Part shown: positions 45,101 to 56,965 of the stretch, piece after piece | How the letters are laid out: each line of letters opens with the position of its first letter | Position numbering within the stretch: the first letter of the stretch is position 1 | Origin: Saussurea involucrata | Lineage: Eukaryota > Streptophyta > Magnoliopsida > Asterales > Asteraceae | Assembly (NCBI GenBank): GCA_033807775.1 | Contig: CM066320.1 | Location: forward strand, 182,267,784-182,331,783 | Length of the DNA: 64,000 nt | Direction of reading: 5' to 3' | Program-made: the position numbers and the translations under genes | The notes under the pieces: generated by a model | What the model was told of the DNA's origin: nothing | The model's input: the letters and a program-made list of their open reading frames with translations, nothing else | Databases searched by the model: none

Positions 45101-45225
45101 TTAGTGACCAGGTCCTGTTTCAAAGCAAAATCAAAACCCTGAGGACGAAAAGTCTAATTATGAAACCATAGGTCCCTGTTTCAAAGAAATAAACATACCT
45201 CAAGGACCAAAATTGGAGTTTACTC
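42154..45225. mobile_element. Mutator-like element (MULE) with about 177-bp TIRs
   Basis: TIRs 42154-42330 and 45049-45225 (starting GAGTAAACTTCAATTTTGG) are flanked by an exact 9-bp duplication TATTAATTT (42145-42153, 45226-45234), diagnostic of Mutator. There is no transposase. Once the solo LTR inside is discounted, the interior is about 0.9 kb, including CT-rich exon/UTR-like sequence (42465-42720) that may be captured host DNA. Confidence 0.88.
42916..44713 (-). mobile_element. Gypsy solo LTR inside the MULE
   Basis: 1798 bp, TGTAACACCC to GGTGTTACA, flanked by TCTCG on both sides (42911-42915, 44714-44718). Read on the minus strand it starts TGTAACACCTCGAAAATTTG and ends TTTTTAGGGTGTTACA, like the LTR ends of the 19388-39465 gypsy. 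With no internal domain, it is the product of LTR-LTR recombination. Confidence 0.87.
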
Positions 45226-45458
45226 TATTAATTTCTTCGAATTCCCCAAAAAATGTTGCCACTTTTGATTTAAATTTACTGCCATTTCAGCGGTAACATA
45301 ACCCTCTTTCAATTCAGACCATGAACTCCAGTTTATTATAACCAACCCCTTTCTACTTCATGTTTCAAGTCTTAACAAGTTTATTCATTGTAATTTTAGG
45401 TTGAACATGATACGATATCATGTTTTTCTCGATATTATGTATCGACCAACTATATAAT

Positions 45459-47113
45459 TGTAACAACCAAAATTTACCATAAAGCAAATTCATAACAAAA
45501 AGCCCATAAGGGTCCCAATAATCTTAAAAATAACAACATTCTCAAAAGTGCAGCGGTTCACATACGAATACAACCGAGATGTCTAACAAAAATAAAAATG
45601 GGTAACGGTCTCTAGCTATCCGCCTCTAGACTTCAAGCCTTCTGCTTTCCCTTGGAGGAAGCACCTACAACGCTCTTACCTGAAAATGGTTTTATTTTGA
45701 AAAGCGATGGTTAGACCATGAGGTCTAGTGAATTCCCTCTTTAAAACGGTTCCACACAAACGCCGATTCAAAACGTACAAACTGTCACATTAATAAATGT
45801 AAATACAGTTTAAATGCTCGACTCCACATAAGGGTATTTGCACAGTGGTCTCAACTCCCATCACCTCATGTGATGTCAACACTCGGGGCCACCAGTAGAT
45901 CCCCACGGCCCCCAGAAGATGCCATATCTGTGTGCACAAGAAACGGATTCAAGGCACACGATCCAATCAACTCTCCAAGAATTCTCAACAATCCAAGGTC
46001 CATCTCCCCACTGTGCAACCCAACTCCACATATAAACAGTAACTCATGAGAACATGCAATCAATGCGTACGTAGAAAAATACTTTCATAATTCATAAAGA
46101 TCATGTTTCATTTCAAAAGTTACATATGCATAATATCTTCATGGTACCAAATTCAGTCATTTAAAACGTTTACAAATCATTTTCAAATTAAGTAGGGTAT
46201 AAGCGAACTCACATGAAGTTTTTGGCTATTCAACACCCAACCGAAACTCACCTTTGAACCAATCGAACACCTAAATTGGAGGTCATAAAAGTGGTGTTAA
46301 ATCCTCTAGTTGTACCCCAAAACATCTCTACTAAACCCCTAAGACAAACCCCCAAACGATACCTCAATTCTAGACCCGAAAAACGAAGCAAACCGAAGAT
46401 GTGCACCAAATAGTGACTTACGCCACTTCTCACGTGGTTTGAAAACCGCGTGGGAAACCGCACAAGTCTCTGTTTGAGACCCTCAGGTCTGCACTTGAAT
46501 ATTCAGCTCGAAATTTCACTCCAAAACCCCCAAAATGCTCCAAATCGATTGAAAACTTTCAAAATCGATAGTTTTAGCTAATCAAACCTTTAGGAACCAA
46601 AAACTCATACCTAAAACACATAAATCCCAATGAAATCAGTCCAATGATTCATCCTTTTCATCTCAAAATCCATATTTTTGACATAACCAATTTCTACCAT
46701 TAAAATGGGGAATGATTCTAAAAAAGAAGATAGTAAACCAATAAGAAACTCATCAAGCATTCCATTTCCATTGAAAATAAACTTAAAAACTTCTTAAAGG
46801 TTTACTCAAAAGATTCCTAATCCCAAATCTCACCAAAGCAAGTAAGAAGATGAAGATTGGAGAATAAACCATACCTAGAAGATGAAGTCTTCAAGGTTCT
46901 TGATGCAATCCTTCTTCCTCACTCTCCACTAAGGTTTTGCTCTCTTCTTCTTTTCTCCAATGCTACAGCTGTCCAAATGAGAATGAAAGGGTTTTAGGGG
47001 GTTTTACCCCATTTTATTTCTCATCTTTGCTATTTAGTCCCGAACTTTCACTTTTCACACTTTGGCCCCCAAACTTTCAATTACTTCAGATTTTGAGGAC
47101 ATGAGGTGTTATA
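45459..47113 (-). mobile_element. Gypsy solo LTR related to the LARD LTRs
   Basis: 1655 bp from TGTAACAACC to GGTGTTATA (terminal CA mutated to TA), flanked by ATAAT (45454-45458, 47114-47118). On the minus strand, AGGGAATTCACTAGACC and CCATTTTCAGGTAAG match the LTRs at 48005-49683 and 54127-55805, so it belongs to a related family. Confidence 0.8.
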
Positions 47114-47531
47114 ATAATTGGTACAGAAAGTCATATACCATATACGAACCAACTTTACTTTTATATTGAATTTTTTTGTACCAACTTTTTCGTGTTAGTA
47201 CATGTTGATAGCGGTTTTGTACGTACCAATATTGCAAAAGGAAAAAAATAAAACAATCGATATAAAAGATTGAAACCATATATGTTTAGCAATAAATATA
47301 AGACACATGCATGTATTGCAGTTTTTATCAAGACTAAATGAACATAAGATGTTTTGAAGATGGCTACGAAACAGCAGAGAGTATAACTTGGTATGGAAAA
47401 AGTTTAAAATTCAATTTAGGGTTGCTTAGATATCTAAATTAAGTATTAACTAATGACTAAAAGATATTTATAATTTTAATTATTATAAATAAACAAAGCC
47501 CATATGTTACGGTCGTGATATATTTATATAT
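47114..47531. other. AT-rich spacer
   Basis: I see no gene or recognisable element in this stretch. Confidence 0.4.
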
Positions 47532-47749
47532 AGGTTCAAACGAGAAGCTAAACCTTATGCGAGAATGCGAGAATTGTGTTATCATATATGATACACAAGC
47601 TTAATCATATATGATTAAACATAGGTTACACTGGCAATACATAGACGTTTAATCATATATGATTAAATACACTCACATGCCGTGTAATCATATATATGAT
47701 TAAACACTTATCGCATTCTCGCATAATGTTTAACTTCTCGCATGATCCT
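47532..47749. mobile_element. TA-microsatellite-flanked MITE (Micron-like) 1
   Basis: TIRs of about 39 bp (AGGTTCAAACGAGAAGCTAA versus the inverse of ...CTTCTCGCATGATCCT). The interior has four AATCATATATGATT-type palindromes. It is bordered by TA repeats on the left and (TC)n then (TA)n on the right. No ORF. Confidence 0.7.
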
Positions 47750-47775
47750 TTCTCTCTCTCTCTCTCTCTCTCTCC

Positions 47776-47815
<40 letters not shown>

Positions 47816-48004
47816 AGAGGTTCAATAGAGAAGTGCAAAATTTTAGAGAAATAGAGAAGTGATCTTGGCCATTTATTCAGTCAAGATCGGCGGCTTTGAC
47901 CGAGAAGCAGCGGATAAATCCTCGCGTGGTCTGCAGAAGATAGAGGGGAAGTTTCGTAAAAAATACGCGTGACGAGTTTATATATGAATCTGTGTGATTC
48001 ATAT

Positions 48005-49683
48005 TGTAACGACCCAAAATCCTAGTGAGTCTTGGAGTTTGGTGGTCAAAATATAAGAAACGAAAGTTAAGTTAAGGGGCCATTTCTGTCATTTGATGAA
48101 GGTATATAAATGCACAAACTTTTAGGGCAGCCTCCATTCCCTAAAATCAGTATTGTTGGTGTGAGGTTGGCGATTAAGAGAGAAAAGGGAGAAGAAGGAG
48201 GTTTTTGGGAAGAAATCAAGAGGGTGAAGAATCATAGAGGAATCAAAGAAGAAATCAGCAAGGTAACCCTTATTCCTCGTTTATTCTTGTGTTCGATCTC
48301 TATTGGTTTTGGATTCTTGGGATTTGTTGTAGTGATTCTTTGAGTTTTCACTTCTTTTCCTTCTAAATGGGTTTTAAGGGTTTTTGTCTTGTTAAACCGA
48401 TTTAGAAGTTTATAAATGGATTAAATGAGTATTTGAGGTTGGTGGATGAACTCTTGTAGATATCCAATCGACTTAATGGTAAAATTGGAGTATAAATCGG
48501 TTTTGGACTTGATAAAATTCGAACAACAGTGTTTTTCGGACACCAGTGTTCGGTGATGTCCGGATATGTTGCAGGTGTCCGGGTAAGTGCCCCGTGAGGA
48601 TGTCCGGGTGTTTCTTAGTATCCGGGTAGCTGAAGTCTCCGGATAAGCATAGTGTTCGAGTAGTTTTGCCCGGATAAGTCTAGTATCCGGAAAAGTGTTG
48701 TGTCCGGATAAGTCTAGTGTCCGGAAAAGTGTTGTGCCCGGATATGTCTAGTGTCCGGAAATGTGTTGTATCCGGAAAAGTGTTGTGTCCGGGAAGGGGT
48801 ATCCGGACAGTAGGGCTGAGCTATTGATCTGATGTGGATCTATTGCCTTAGGTATTCTGTGGGTGTAGCCTGAAGGTGTTTAGGAAGTGCATTATACGTC
48901 AATCAAGGTGAGTTCCCTAACCCTTTTACGGCGTAAAGTGTTAAACGTTTTCTTTACTGATTATGGTTCTTAAAGCGCACGAAATGTTATAATCGAAATG
49001 CATGTTTCTCACGAACGTACCTATTTATATCTAAAAGAAAGTTTGACATGATGAAATGTAAGGCATGCTTTGTAAGGTTTTATTACATGCTTTATGTAAC
49101 GTATGTGCATGTTATGTGATGTTGGTCTGCACTGTGGGATCAGTGAGCCTCGGGATCCGATGATCCCTTGGTTATGGATGATGAGCCTACTGGTTGGAAT
49201 TCGTTTCCTCCTAGGCGGGTGGAGGGGAGTCTGTTTGGGACCCGATACCTTCGAGGGCGAAAAGGGGAGTCTGCTTGGGCCCCGATCGCGAATGGTTATG
49301 TGATCCATTACACAGTGCAGTACCTTATGTGATGAGTTACGATATTATCATCTAAATGATTTTTACTGTTGATACATGTTGTTTTCGGAGGGAATTCACT
49401 AGACCTTTTGTTCTAACCCTCGCTTTCAAAACTAAACCATTTTCAGGTAAGCATGTTAAGGGTTCTTCCAGTAAGAACTAGGAGGCGATAAGAAGGACTT
49501 GAAGCTTAGAGTAACTTCAAGTTTTGGCTGTGATGACTATAGAATAGCTCTCGGCTGTGGATTTAGAGACTTCTGCTGTCAATTTTGTTTAGTATGAATT
49601 ATTGATGATGTAAAGACAAGGTTTTATGTAATTCGAATGCTTATTTATGGTTGTTTGCCTGCTATGAAATTTGGGACGTTACA
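48005..49683 (+). repeat. 5' LTR of the LARD
   Basis: 1679 bp. Includes a CCGG cluster at 48550-48806. The 77-codon ORF it contains is simply duplicated in the 3' LTR. Confidence 0.92.
48550..48806 (+). repeat. CCGG-motif cluster in the LARD LTR
   Basis: About 14 CCGG cores in 260 bp, chiefly TGTCCGGATAAGTCTAG and TGTCCGGAAAAGTGTTG alternating at 18-20 bp, with TATCCGGGTAGCT. The copy at 54672-54928 in the 3' LTR is slightly diverged. Confidence 0.9.
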
Positions 49684-52600
49684 AATGGTATCAGAGCCTT
49701 AGTTTAAGGGATTTAGGTGACCATTCGGGCCTAAACTTAAGCTGTAAGATGAGGAACACAGCCGAGACATAGGATTGCCTCTAGGAACGATCACTATAAA
49801 TGCGCTTAGGAATAAGGTGCCAAGGACAAACGTGTAAGGTAAGTTTGGGATTACACCTGGCCAGTGTAATTACGAACTTACGGGTACATGTGCGTGCTTA
49901 CAATACCTTACTTATAGCAAATTTGTTGTGTCACGTCTAGTAAGGATTAACTATCGGTTTCTTTCAGTTTAGCGCTATGGCTGGGAGAGCGTTGAGGAAT
50001 AGGTCAGCAAGATGCCTGAGGGATAGACCAAGATCCATTGTTTGTGGAAGTGTCGTGTAAGAGTCATTATGATGTGATGTATGTAGACATCGTAGAGAGG
50101 AAACGTTGTAAAGAATGTTATGAGTCGTCTAGAGGTAGCTCTTCGTAGATTCGGAGAGGATGGATGTTTGAGTTTGAGTAAGACTCCAGTTTCGGGAGAG
50201 TCCTAGTTATGGAAACCATGGGATAGATCAGTTGGGATGGTAAGATCGAACAGTGTCAAAACCTTGAAAGTATCAATGGAGCCCTGACTTTTTAGTCTAG
50301 CTTTTCATTGGCAGGATAAATGGAATAAGGTACTTATAGTGAATTGAAAGCATGTAGAAGTAGAAGGTGAGATAGTCGATCAAAGCGAAAATAGTGTGAC
50401 AGGGTTGAGTAAGTGAGATGTGGAACGCATGTACATCAAGTTAGTGCTTGACCGAGAGGGCGACCCTTGGTCGAAGGAAGAGTGTCAAGGATAAGTTGCG
50501 TGGGTAAAGCGGTTGACCTTGCTAAGGTGAGTAGCCTTCAATTGCAAGTAGAGTTTCATGCATAGCTTTCTTAAATATAACATGAAAATTTTCACGATTT
50601 AAATTAAATGTGTAAATATCAATTTTGATCGAAAAGGAGTCAGAATGTGCAAGCGTATGTTTAAAGAAAAGGTGATTTCATTCACATTGCACAATGAAAT
50701 TTTGAGCCTAACGATTGCAAAGTATTTCACACTTTTCATGATAAGTTAAATCATTACAAAAGGTCGAGAAGACGTGTGCTAGCAAAACTTTTGCAATCAA
50801 ATGAATTTTAACCGATTGATATCATATAAAAGAGTGTGAGAACCGACTGGTTTACTTGGTGTTAGTAATTTATTTCGAAATTGTGTCATATGAAAGGATT
50901 TTCATTCAACGTATTACTGCCGTAATAACATCGTTCGGAATTGAGTAAGATTAAGGTTCACGGAAAGATGTATGCAAACGATTCTCGAATCGTTGTGCAG
51001 GGCGTGAAATTATAAGAGTGATGGGGTCATGTGTACCCAAGTATTTTCCAAACGTTGTTTATTTAAAATGATGAAATGTGCGAAAAGATTTATTTAATGT
51101 ATTGTCATGCATGAAGGCTATGAACCTACTAGGTCGTAGAGTATTACGTCTTAAGCTAAGGAAGAACTCCGAGAGCGAAGAGGCGTTGGTCAAGTCTAGG
51201 GAGAACGTAAGTAGTTTTGGTATTTGTGGTTAAGGGGAGAGTTGGACCTTGGAAGAGTCGGGAATGGATTTTAGTGTCAGGTGTATGAGGGTCTGTACCT
51301 TTGCTCGGTGACTGAGAACACAGTTGCGGAGGGGCGATGGTGTCCGGAGGAAGGACTAGGAGTCATCAAGGTATTGGTCTTAGCAACTCTTTATGAGTGG
51401 GGTTGTGAGGCAGGAATGAAAGGTCCACGGTGTGGGCCATGAGTTTCGAAGGGAGCTTGTAATATTGATGTTACACGAGTAAGTTTTGAAATAGGGGCGA
51501 CAGATTATAAAGTTAACTATGATGTGTAGGGAGGAATAGGTCCCGTAAGGAACTCATGTTAAAGGATAGGATAAGGAAGTAGTTAAGAGTGTCTTTTGTT
51601 GTTGAAGTCGGCAACGGTGTGTGTTGGCCGAGGCCGAAGACTCAAACCAGATGAGTGTAAGTTGATAGAACATCTTGTAGAGGTGTTAAATTAGTAAGAG
51701 AAGTTATTGTTTTGAATAAGCATTCTATTTGTGAAGTATGGAGGGTTCATAGAATGATGAGGTAAGTAGCGCGAGCGAAGCGAGTGTGTAGCCTTTATCG
51801 TTTAGTGAGGGACTGTGTCCAGCTTACGTAAAAGCTCGAATCGTAAAGAGCTAGCTAGAATGTCTGTGTTTGAGCTAATTGAGAACTCGTGAGTTATAGT
51901 CGGCAAGTTGCGAAAGGACTAAGTAGCGATATAGGCTCGATTTCATGCGGGTAACTTTGAGGGCGAGTTTAAACTGTGTATGGATGATCATGAGAGATCT
52001 GGTCTGCAGTGTGATGTTATGGGCAAAGAGTGTAAGGATGTGTAGTGACAGTATTTGTCAAGCTTCTGTGTCAGCCGACGATGTAGTAAGGCAATGTTAG
52101 AAATATGAAGGATTAGGAGGAAGTCCTTTCGGGATTTCGGATAGAGTGTACGTTTTGCATTCCTAGTTGTTGAAGTACGTGGTTTGTAAGTTGGTGTGTA
52201 TTTTGACTGTTATCGGGATGGAATGTCGGGGGCAGAAATGGGTGATTGCCCAGCCGGGAGACCAAGCTTTGTGGTCGTGTATGTTGTTAAGTAAGTATAT
52301 TCTTGAAGGCAGAGTAAGTTTAAGGAAGATGATGAATAGGTTAGGCAAGCTGTAGTATAGTAGATGAGAAATCGCTAAAGAATGGAAATTGCTTCTTATG
52401 CGTGAGGGAATGATCCTAGAAGGAAATGGTTGGAAATTTTGGTTATGTTTAAAGAATGACATGAGAATGATTGTGGGTCGGAGTGGTAGTATGATCATTA
52501 GTTAATTTGAAAGGTCATGATAGAGGTATAAGCCTTTGGCTGGTTGTTTAAAATTTTATAGATTTGTTAAATAATGACATTCATTTGTTAATACAGGATG

Positions 52601-54126
52601 TGTTACAATTCTACCGAGAATTCTTAGGGAAGTGTTATTGAGATTAAAACACCGATTGTTAAAGAATTATTTAAGGTAAATCTAAGTAAGAAAGCCGGGA
52701 TGACTGTATATATATATATATATATCTATCTGATTTTATGATCTTGGTGGTTAATCGAAAGAATTGTGGAACCCGAGTTTCGGGGTGTTCCTAAATTAAT
52801 AGATCTGTTTGTATAGGGAATCCAAGGGGGTGGATTATTAGAGTGAATACGGGACGTTACTAAGAAGCATACTTTGGGGTCATTGGAAGTTTTAAAGAGG
52901 ATGAGGGTTGTGTTAGTCAAAATGTGGTGGGATAGATGTGAATTGTTGCTTATGTGTGAAAGAAATGCCTAAGAAGGTAAAAGTTGGAGATTAAAGAATG
53001 GGTAGTGACGTCGAACACTGGTCTAGTTTCAAGACGGCTTGGTTGAAGGCCTTAAGATAAGATCTTGGTGCAACTGTTTGGTTATGTGAGTATTGAGAAA
53101 GCGATATCAGCATGTGGAAAGGTCGGGAGAGAGGGGCAAATAATGCCCGGTGGGCAATGCTCCACGCTAACGTGGGGAGGTGAAGATAGTATGTCGGAAT
53201 AAGTGAGTAAGTTGGAAGTAGTAAACCTGACGGTGATGCCGAAAGGTGCAGTGTTGTGTAGATTGTCACTGATAAGCGTGCGAACCGTTGGAAAGAGTAT
53301 TGAGGAAGGGAATTGTGTTTGATTTTGTACAGGAAAGAAGTGGATGAGACAATTGAATGAATTAAGTTAGTGACGTTGTGAGAAATGTTTAAACGAATTG
53401 GTCGTGTAGTGATTGAGCTAGTGAGAATAGTATGGTGTGATCATGGTTACTCCTCCCAGTTGAGCGAGGATAACCGGAGTTATGTTTTTATGATTGAACG
53501 AACGTGGCAATTAGCGAGGAATGGTTGTGTTTCAGGATAAGTTTAATTCGAGTAGGTGGACACTTCAGCAATGGGTTGGAGGTTCCTACTCTTAGTTACA
53601 TATAAGTATGGAGTGGTGAAGTGGTGAGGATATGAGAGATGGTTGACGAACTGCGGTCTAGGTGGCCCGAGATTGGGAAAATGTTATCTGCATAGACAAT
53701 TGTTGGGTGGCACAGGGTTGAGAGTTGGGATATGATGAAGGAACTCGGGCTTGTGAGTTATCGAGGTGTACAGGGTTGGCCTGGTGCCAAGCTGTCAAGT
53801 GTGGGTTGGTCTCTTGGTAAATGAATCTCGGGTGATGACGGATGATTTAGCCAAGTTCCTCCTTAAAGGAAGTATAGATGCTTGAGGAGCCTTAGTTAAT
53901 CTTCTATTGTCAAGTCCGATCGAGTAGGAACAGTAGCCTACGAGTTAGAGTACCGTAAGAAATGAAGGGGATGCAACCAATGTTCCATGTTTCGAAATTA
54001 TTGAGGTGTTTGACTGAGTCAGAAGTGGCATTACCTTGGGGAAGTGTCAGTTTTGGTATGGGCAAGATACCCGCAGCTCTTCCAATGAGGAATTTCGGGG
54101 ACGGAATTCTTTTAAGGGGAGAGTGT
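49684..54126 (+). other. Non-coding interior of the LARD
   Basis: Contains the primer site, the purine tract and no frame longer than about 110 codons. Near the 3' end (about 53962-54040) MQPMFHVSKLLRCLTESEV resembles the conserved C-terminal segment of gypsy Pol, followed by the TTTCGGGGACGGAATTCTTT phrase found before gypsy 3' LTRs. The rest is G/T-rich sequence I do not recognise. Confidence 0.7.
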
Positions 54127-55805
54127 TGTAACGACCCAAAATCTTAGTGAGTCTTGGAGTTTGGTGGTCAAAATATAAGAAACGAAAGTTAAGTTAAGGG
54201 GCCATTTCTGTCATTTGATGAAGGTATATAAATGCACAAACTTTTAGGGCAGCCTCCATTCCCTAAAATCAGTATTGTTGGTGTGAGGTTGGCGATTAAG
54301 AGAGAAAAGGGAGAAGAAGGAGGTTTTTGGGAAGAAATCAAGAGGGTGAAGAATCATAGAGGAATCAAAGAAGAAATCAGCAAGGTAACCCTTATTCCTC
54401 GTTTATTCTTGTGTTCGATCTCTATTGGTTTTGGATTCTTGGGATTTGTTGTAGTGATTCTTTGAGTTTTCACTTCTTTTCCTTCTAAATGGGTTTTAAG
54501 GGTTTTTGTCTTGTTAAACCGATTTAGAAGTTTATAAATGGATTAAATGAGTATTTGAGGTTGGTGGATGAACTCTTGTAGATATCCAATCGACTTAATG
54601 GTAAAATCGGAGTATAAATCAGTTTTGGACTTGATAAAATTCGAACAGCAGTGTTTTTCGGACACCAGTGTTCGGTGATGTCCGGATATGTTGCAGGTGT
54701 CCGGGTAAGTGCCCCGTGAGGATGTCCGGGTGTTTCTTAGTATCCGGGTAGCTGAAGTCTCCGGATAAGCATAGTGTTCGAGTAGTTTTGCCCGGATAAG
54801 TCTAGTATCCGGAAAAGTGTTGTGTCCGGATAAGTCTATGGTCCGGAAAAGTGTTGTGCCCGGATATGTATAGTGTCCGGAAATGTGTTGTATCCGGAAA
54901 AGTGTTGTGTCCGGGAAGGGGTATCCGGACAGTAGGGCTGAGCTATTGATCTGATGTGGATCTATTGCCTTAGGTGTTCTGTGGGTGTAGCCTGAAGGTG
55001 TTTAGGAAGTGCATTATACGTCAATCAAGGTGAGTTCCCTAACCCTTTTACGGCGTAAAGTGTTAAACGTTTTCTTTACTGATTATGGTCCTTAAAGCGC
55101 ACGAAATGTTATAATCGAAATGCATGTTTCTCACGAACGTACCTATTTATATCTAAAAGAAAGTTTGACATGATGAAATGTAAGGCATGCTTTGTAAGGT
55201 TTTATTACATGCTTTATGTAACGTATGTGCATGCTATGTGATGTTGGTCTGCACTGTGGGATCAGTGAGCCTCGGGATCCGATGATCCCTTGGTTATGGA
55301 TGATGAGCCTACTGGTTGGAATTCGTTTCCTCCTAGGCGGATGGAGGGGAGTCTGCTTGGGCCCCGATACCTTCGAGGGCGAAAAGGGGAGTCTGCTTGG
55401 GCCCCGATCGCGAATGGTTATGTGATCCATTACACAGTGCAGTACCTTATGTGATGAGTTACGATATTATCATCTAAATGATTTTTACTGTTGATACATG
55501 TTGTTTTCGGAGGGAATTCACTAGACCTTTTGTTCTAACCCTCGCTTTCAAAACTAAACCATTTTCAGGTAAGCATGTTAAGGGTTCTTCCAGTAAGAAC
55601 TAGGAGGCGATAAGAAGGACTTGAAGCTTAGAGTAACTTCAAGTTTTGGTTGTGATGACTATAGAATAACTCTCGGCTGTGGATTTAGAGACTTCCGCTG
55701 TCAATTTTGTTTAGTATGAATTATTGATGATGTAAAGACAAGGTTTTATGTAATTCGAATGCTTATTTATGGTTGTTTGCTTGCTATGAAATTTGGGACG
55801 TTACA
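54127..55805 (+). repeat. 3' LTR of the LARD
   Basis: 1679 bp, about 99% identical to 48005-49683. Confidence 0.92.
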
Positions 55806-55806
55806 C

Positions 55807-56250
55807 ATATATGAACCTTTGTGTTCATATATGAACCTTTATAATTCACATATAAACTCTTTTTAACTAATTCATATATGAACCTTTGTGATTCATATAT
55901 GAATCAGTTAATTTGTTCAGATCAGAAGTAGTTAAAAAAATTTCATATATGAATCACAAAGGTTCATATATGAATTAGTTAAAAAATCATATATGAATCA
56001 CAAAGGTTCATATATGAACACAAAGATTCATATATGAATCAGTTAATTGGTTCAACTGATTCATATATGAACCTACAGTTAATTAGTTTCATATATGAAA
56101 TACAAAGGTTCATATATGAAATACAAAGGTTCATATATGAATCACAAGATTCATATATGAATTAGTTATAAAGAGTTCATATGTGAATTACAAAGGTTCA
56201 TATATGAACGTATAGTTCATATGTGAGTCACACAGATTCATATATGAACT
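55807..56250. repeat. TCATATATGA palindrome array
   Basis: About 16 copies of CATATATGA, mostly as TTCATATATGAA with AACC, AATC or CAAAGG flanks at 20-30 bp spacing. It is internal to Micron-like MITE 2. The LARD target CATAT is part of one such palindrome. Confidence 0.88.
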
Positions 56251-56403
56251 CAGCCCGTGTTTTTTGTAAAAGTTACGAAATTGCCCTTCTATTTTTGGAA
56301 CAGCCGCAACTTTTGACCAATTATAACCGATCTTGACCGACTAATGGCCAAAATCACTTCTCTATTTCTCTAAAATTTTGCACTTCTCTATTGAACCTAA
56401 AGG

Positions 56404-56449
<46 letters not shown>

Positions 56450-56453
56450 GGTC

Positions 56454-56688
56454 AGGTTCAGGGAAAAACCGTAAAAACAAAAATGAGGAACACTCTGGTA
56501 GTCATTTATTTGGACGGTATGCAGTTATGCACCTATACATACAAGTAATTTGTAATACGCACACGTGCATAATGCACATGTGCAATAAAAACCAAAAAAA
56601 TAACTTAATTTTACTTGTATGCACATGCATACCGTCCATATGCATATGTGTTCCTCAATTTTTCATCGTTTGAGATTTCCCTGAACCT
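56454..56688. mobile_element. Micron-like MITE 3
   Basis: TIRs of about 40 bp (AGGTTCAGGGAAA ... GAGGAACAC, inverse on the right ending CCCTGAACCT). Long (TA)n lies immediately left, (CT)n then (TA)n right. Internal GCACATGTGCA-type palindromes. No ORF. Confidence 0.72.
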
Positions 56689-56708
56689 CTCTCTCGCTCT
56701 CTCTCTTC

Positions 56709-56741
<33 letters not shown>

Positions 56742-56743
<2 letters not shown>

Positions 56744-56965
56744 GGGTTGAGTTCTGGTGGGAAGTCGAGGTTAACGTGAAAAGTGTAAGAAATTGGTTAT
56801 CAACTGTTGGATGAGAAATGGATGCACATTAGGATGAGATGCACGGAGATGCATCAGATCAATTCCCTTCTAAGTCGCAATTTATGTGAGAACATTTTGA
56901 TTAAAAATGATCAACGGTTCAGATCCACTTCTCACGTTCATCACACGATTCTTTGCCATATATAC
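56742..56965. mobile_element. Possible Micron-like MITE 4
   Basis: Begins directly after (TA)n with GGGTTGAGTTCTGGTGGGAAG. An imperfect inverse (AACGTGAGAAGTGG read from the right near 56940) pairs with AACGTGAAAAGTG on the left, and TATATA follows. Ends are poorly defined. Confidence 0.4.

Larger units (their letters stand above)
48005..55805 (+). mobile_element. LARD: non-coding gypsy-type LTR element
   Basis: Two 1679-bp LTRs (TGTAACGACC...GACGTTACA) flanked by CATAT (48000-48004, 55806-55810). Primer site TGGTATCAGAGCC lies at 49686-49698 and a purine-rich tract at about 54111-54126. The 4.4-kb interior has no long ORF. The LTRs differ at roughly 17 positions by eye (about 1%), so it moved recently without coding capacity and must be mobilised in trans. 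Confidence 0.92.
47818..56398. mobile_element. Micron-like MITE 2, split by the LARD
   Basis: TIRs of about 55 bp: AGGTTCAATAGAGAAGTGCA from 47818, and its inverse ending at 56398 (one mismatch seen). Long (TA)n tracts abut both ends. Without the LARD the element is about 775 bp. Its interior is largely a TCATATATGA palindrome array, into which the LARD inserted. Confidence 0.78.

Noticed and set aside
48110..48343. Identical ORF at 54232-54465, and the 49021/55143 ORF pair
   Set aside because: Duplicated only because they lie in both LARD LTRs; no domain and non-coding context.
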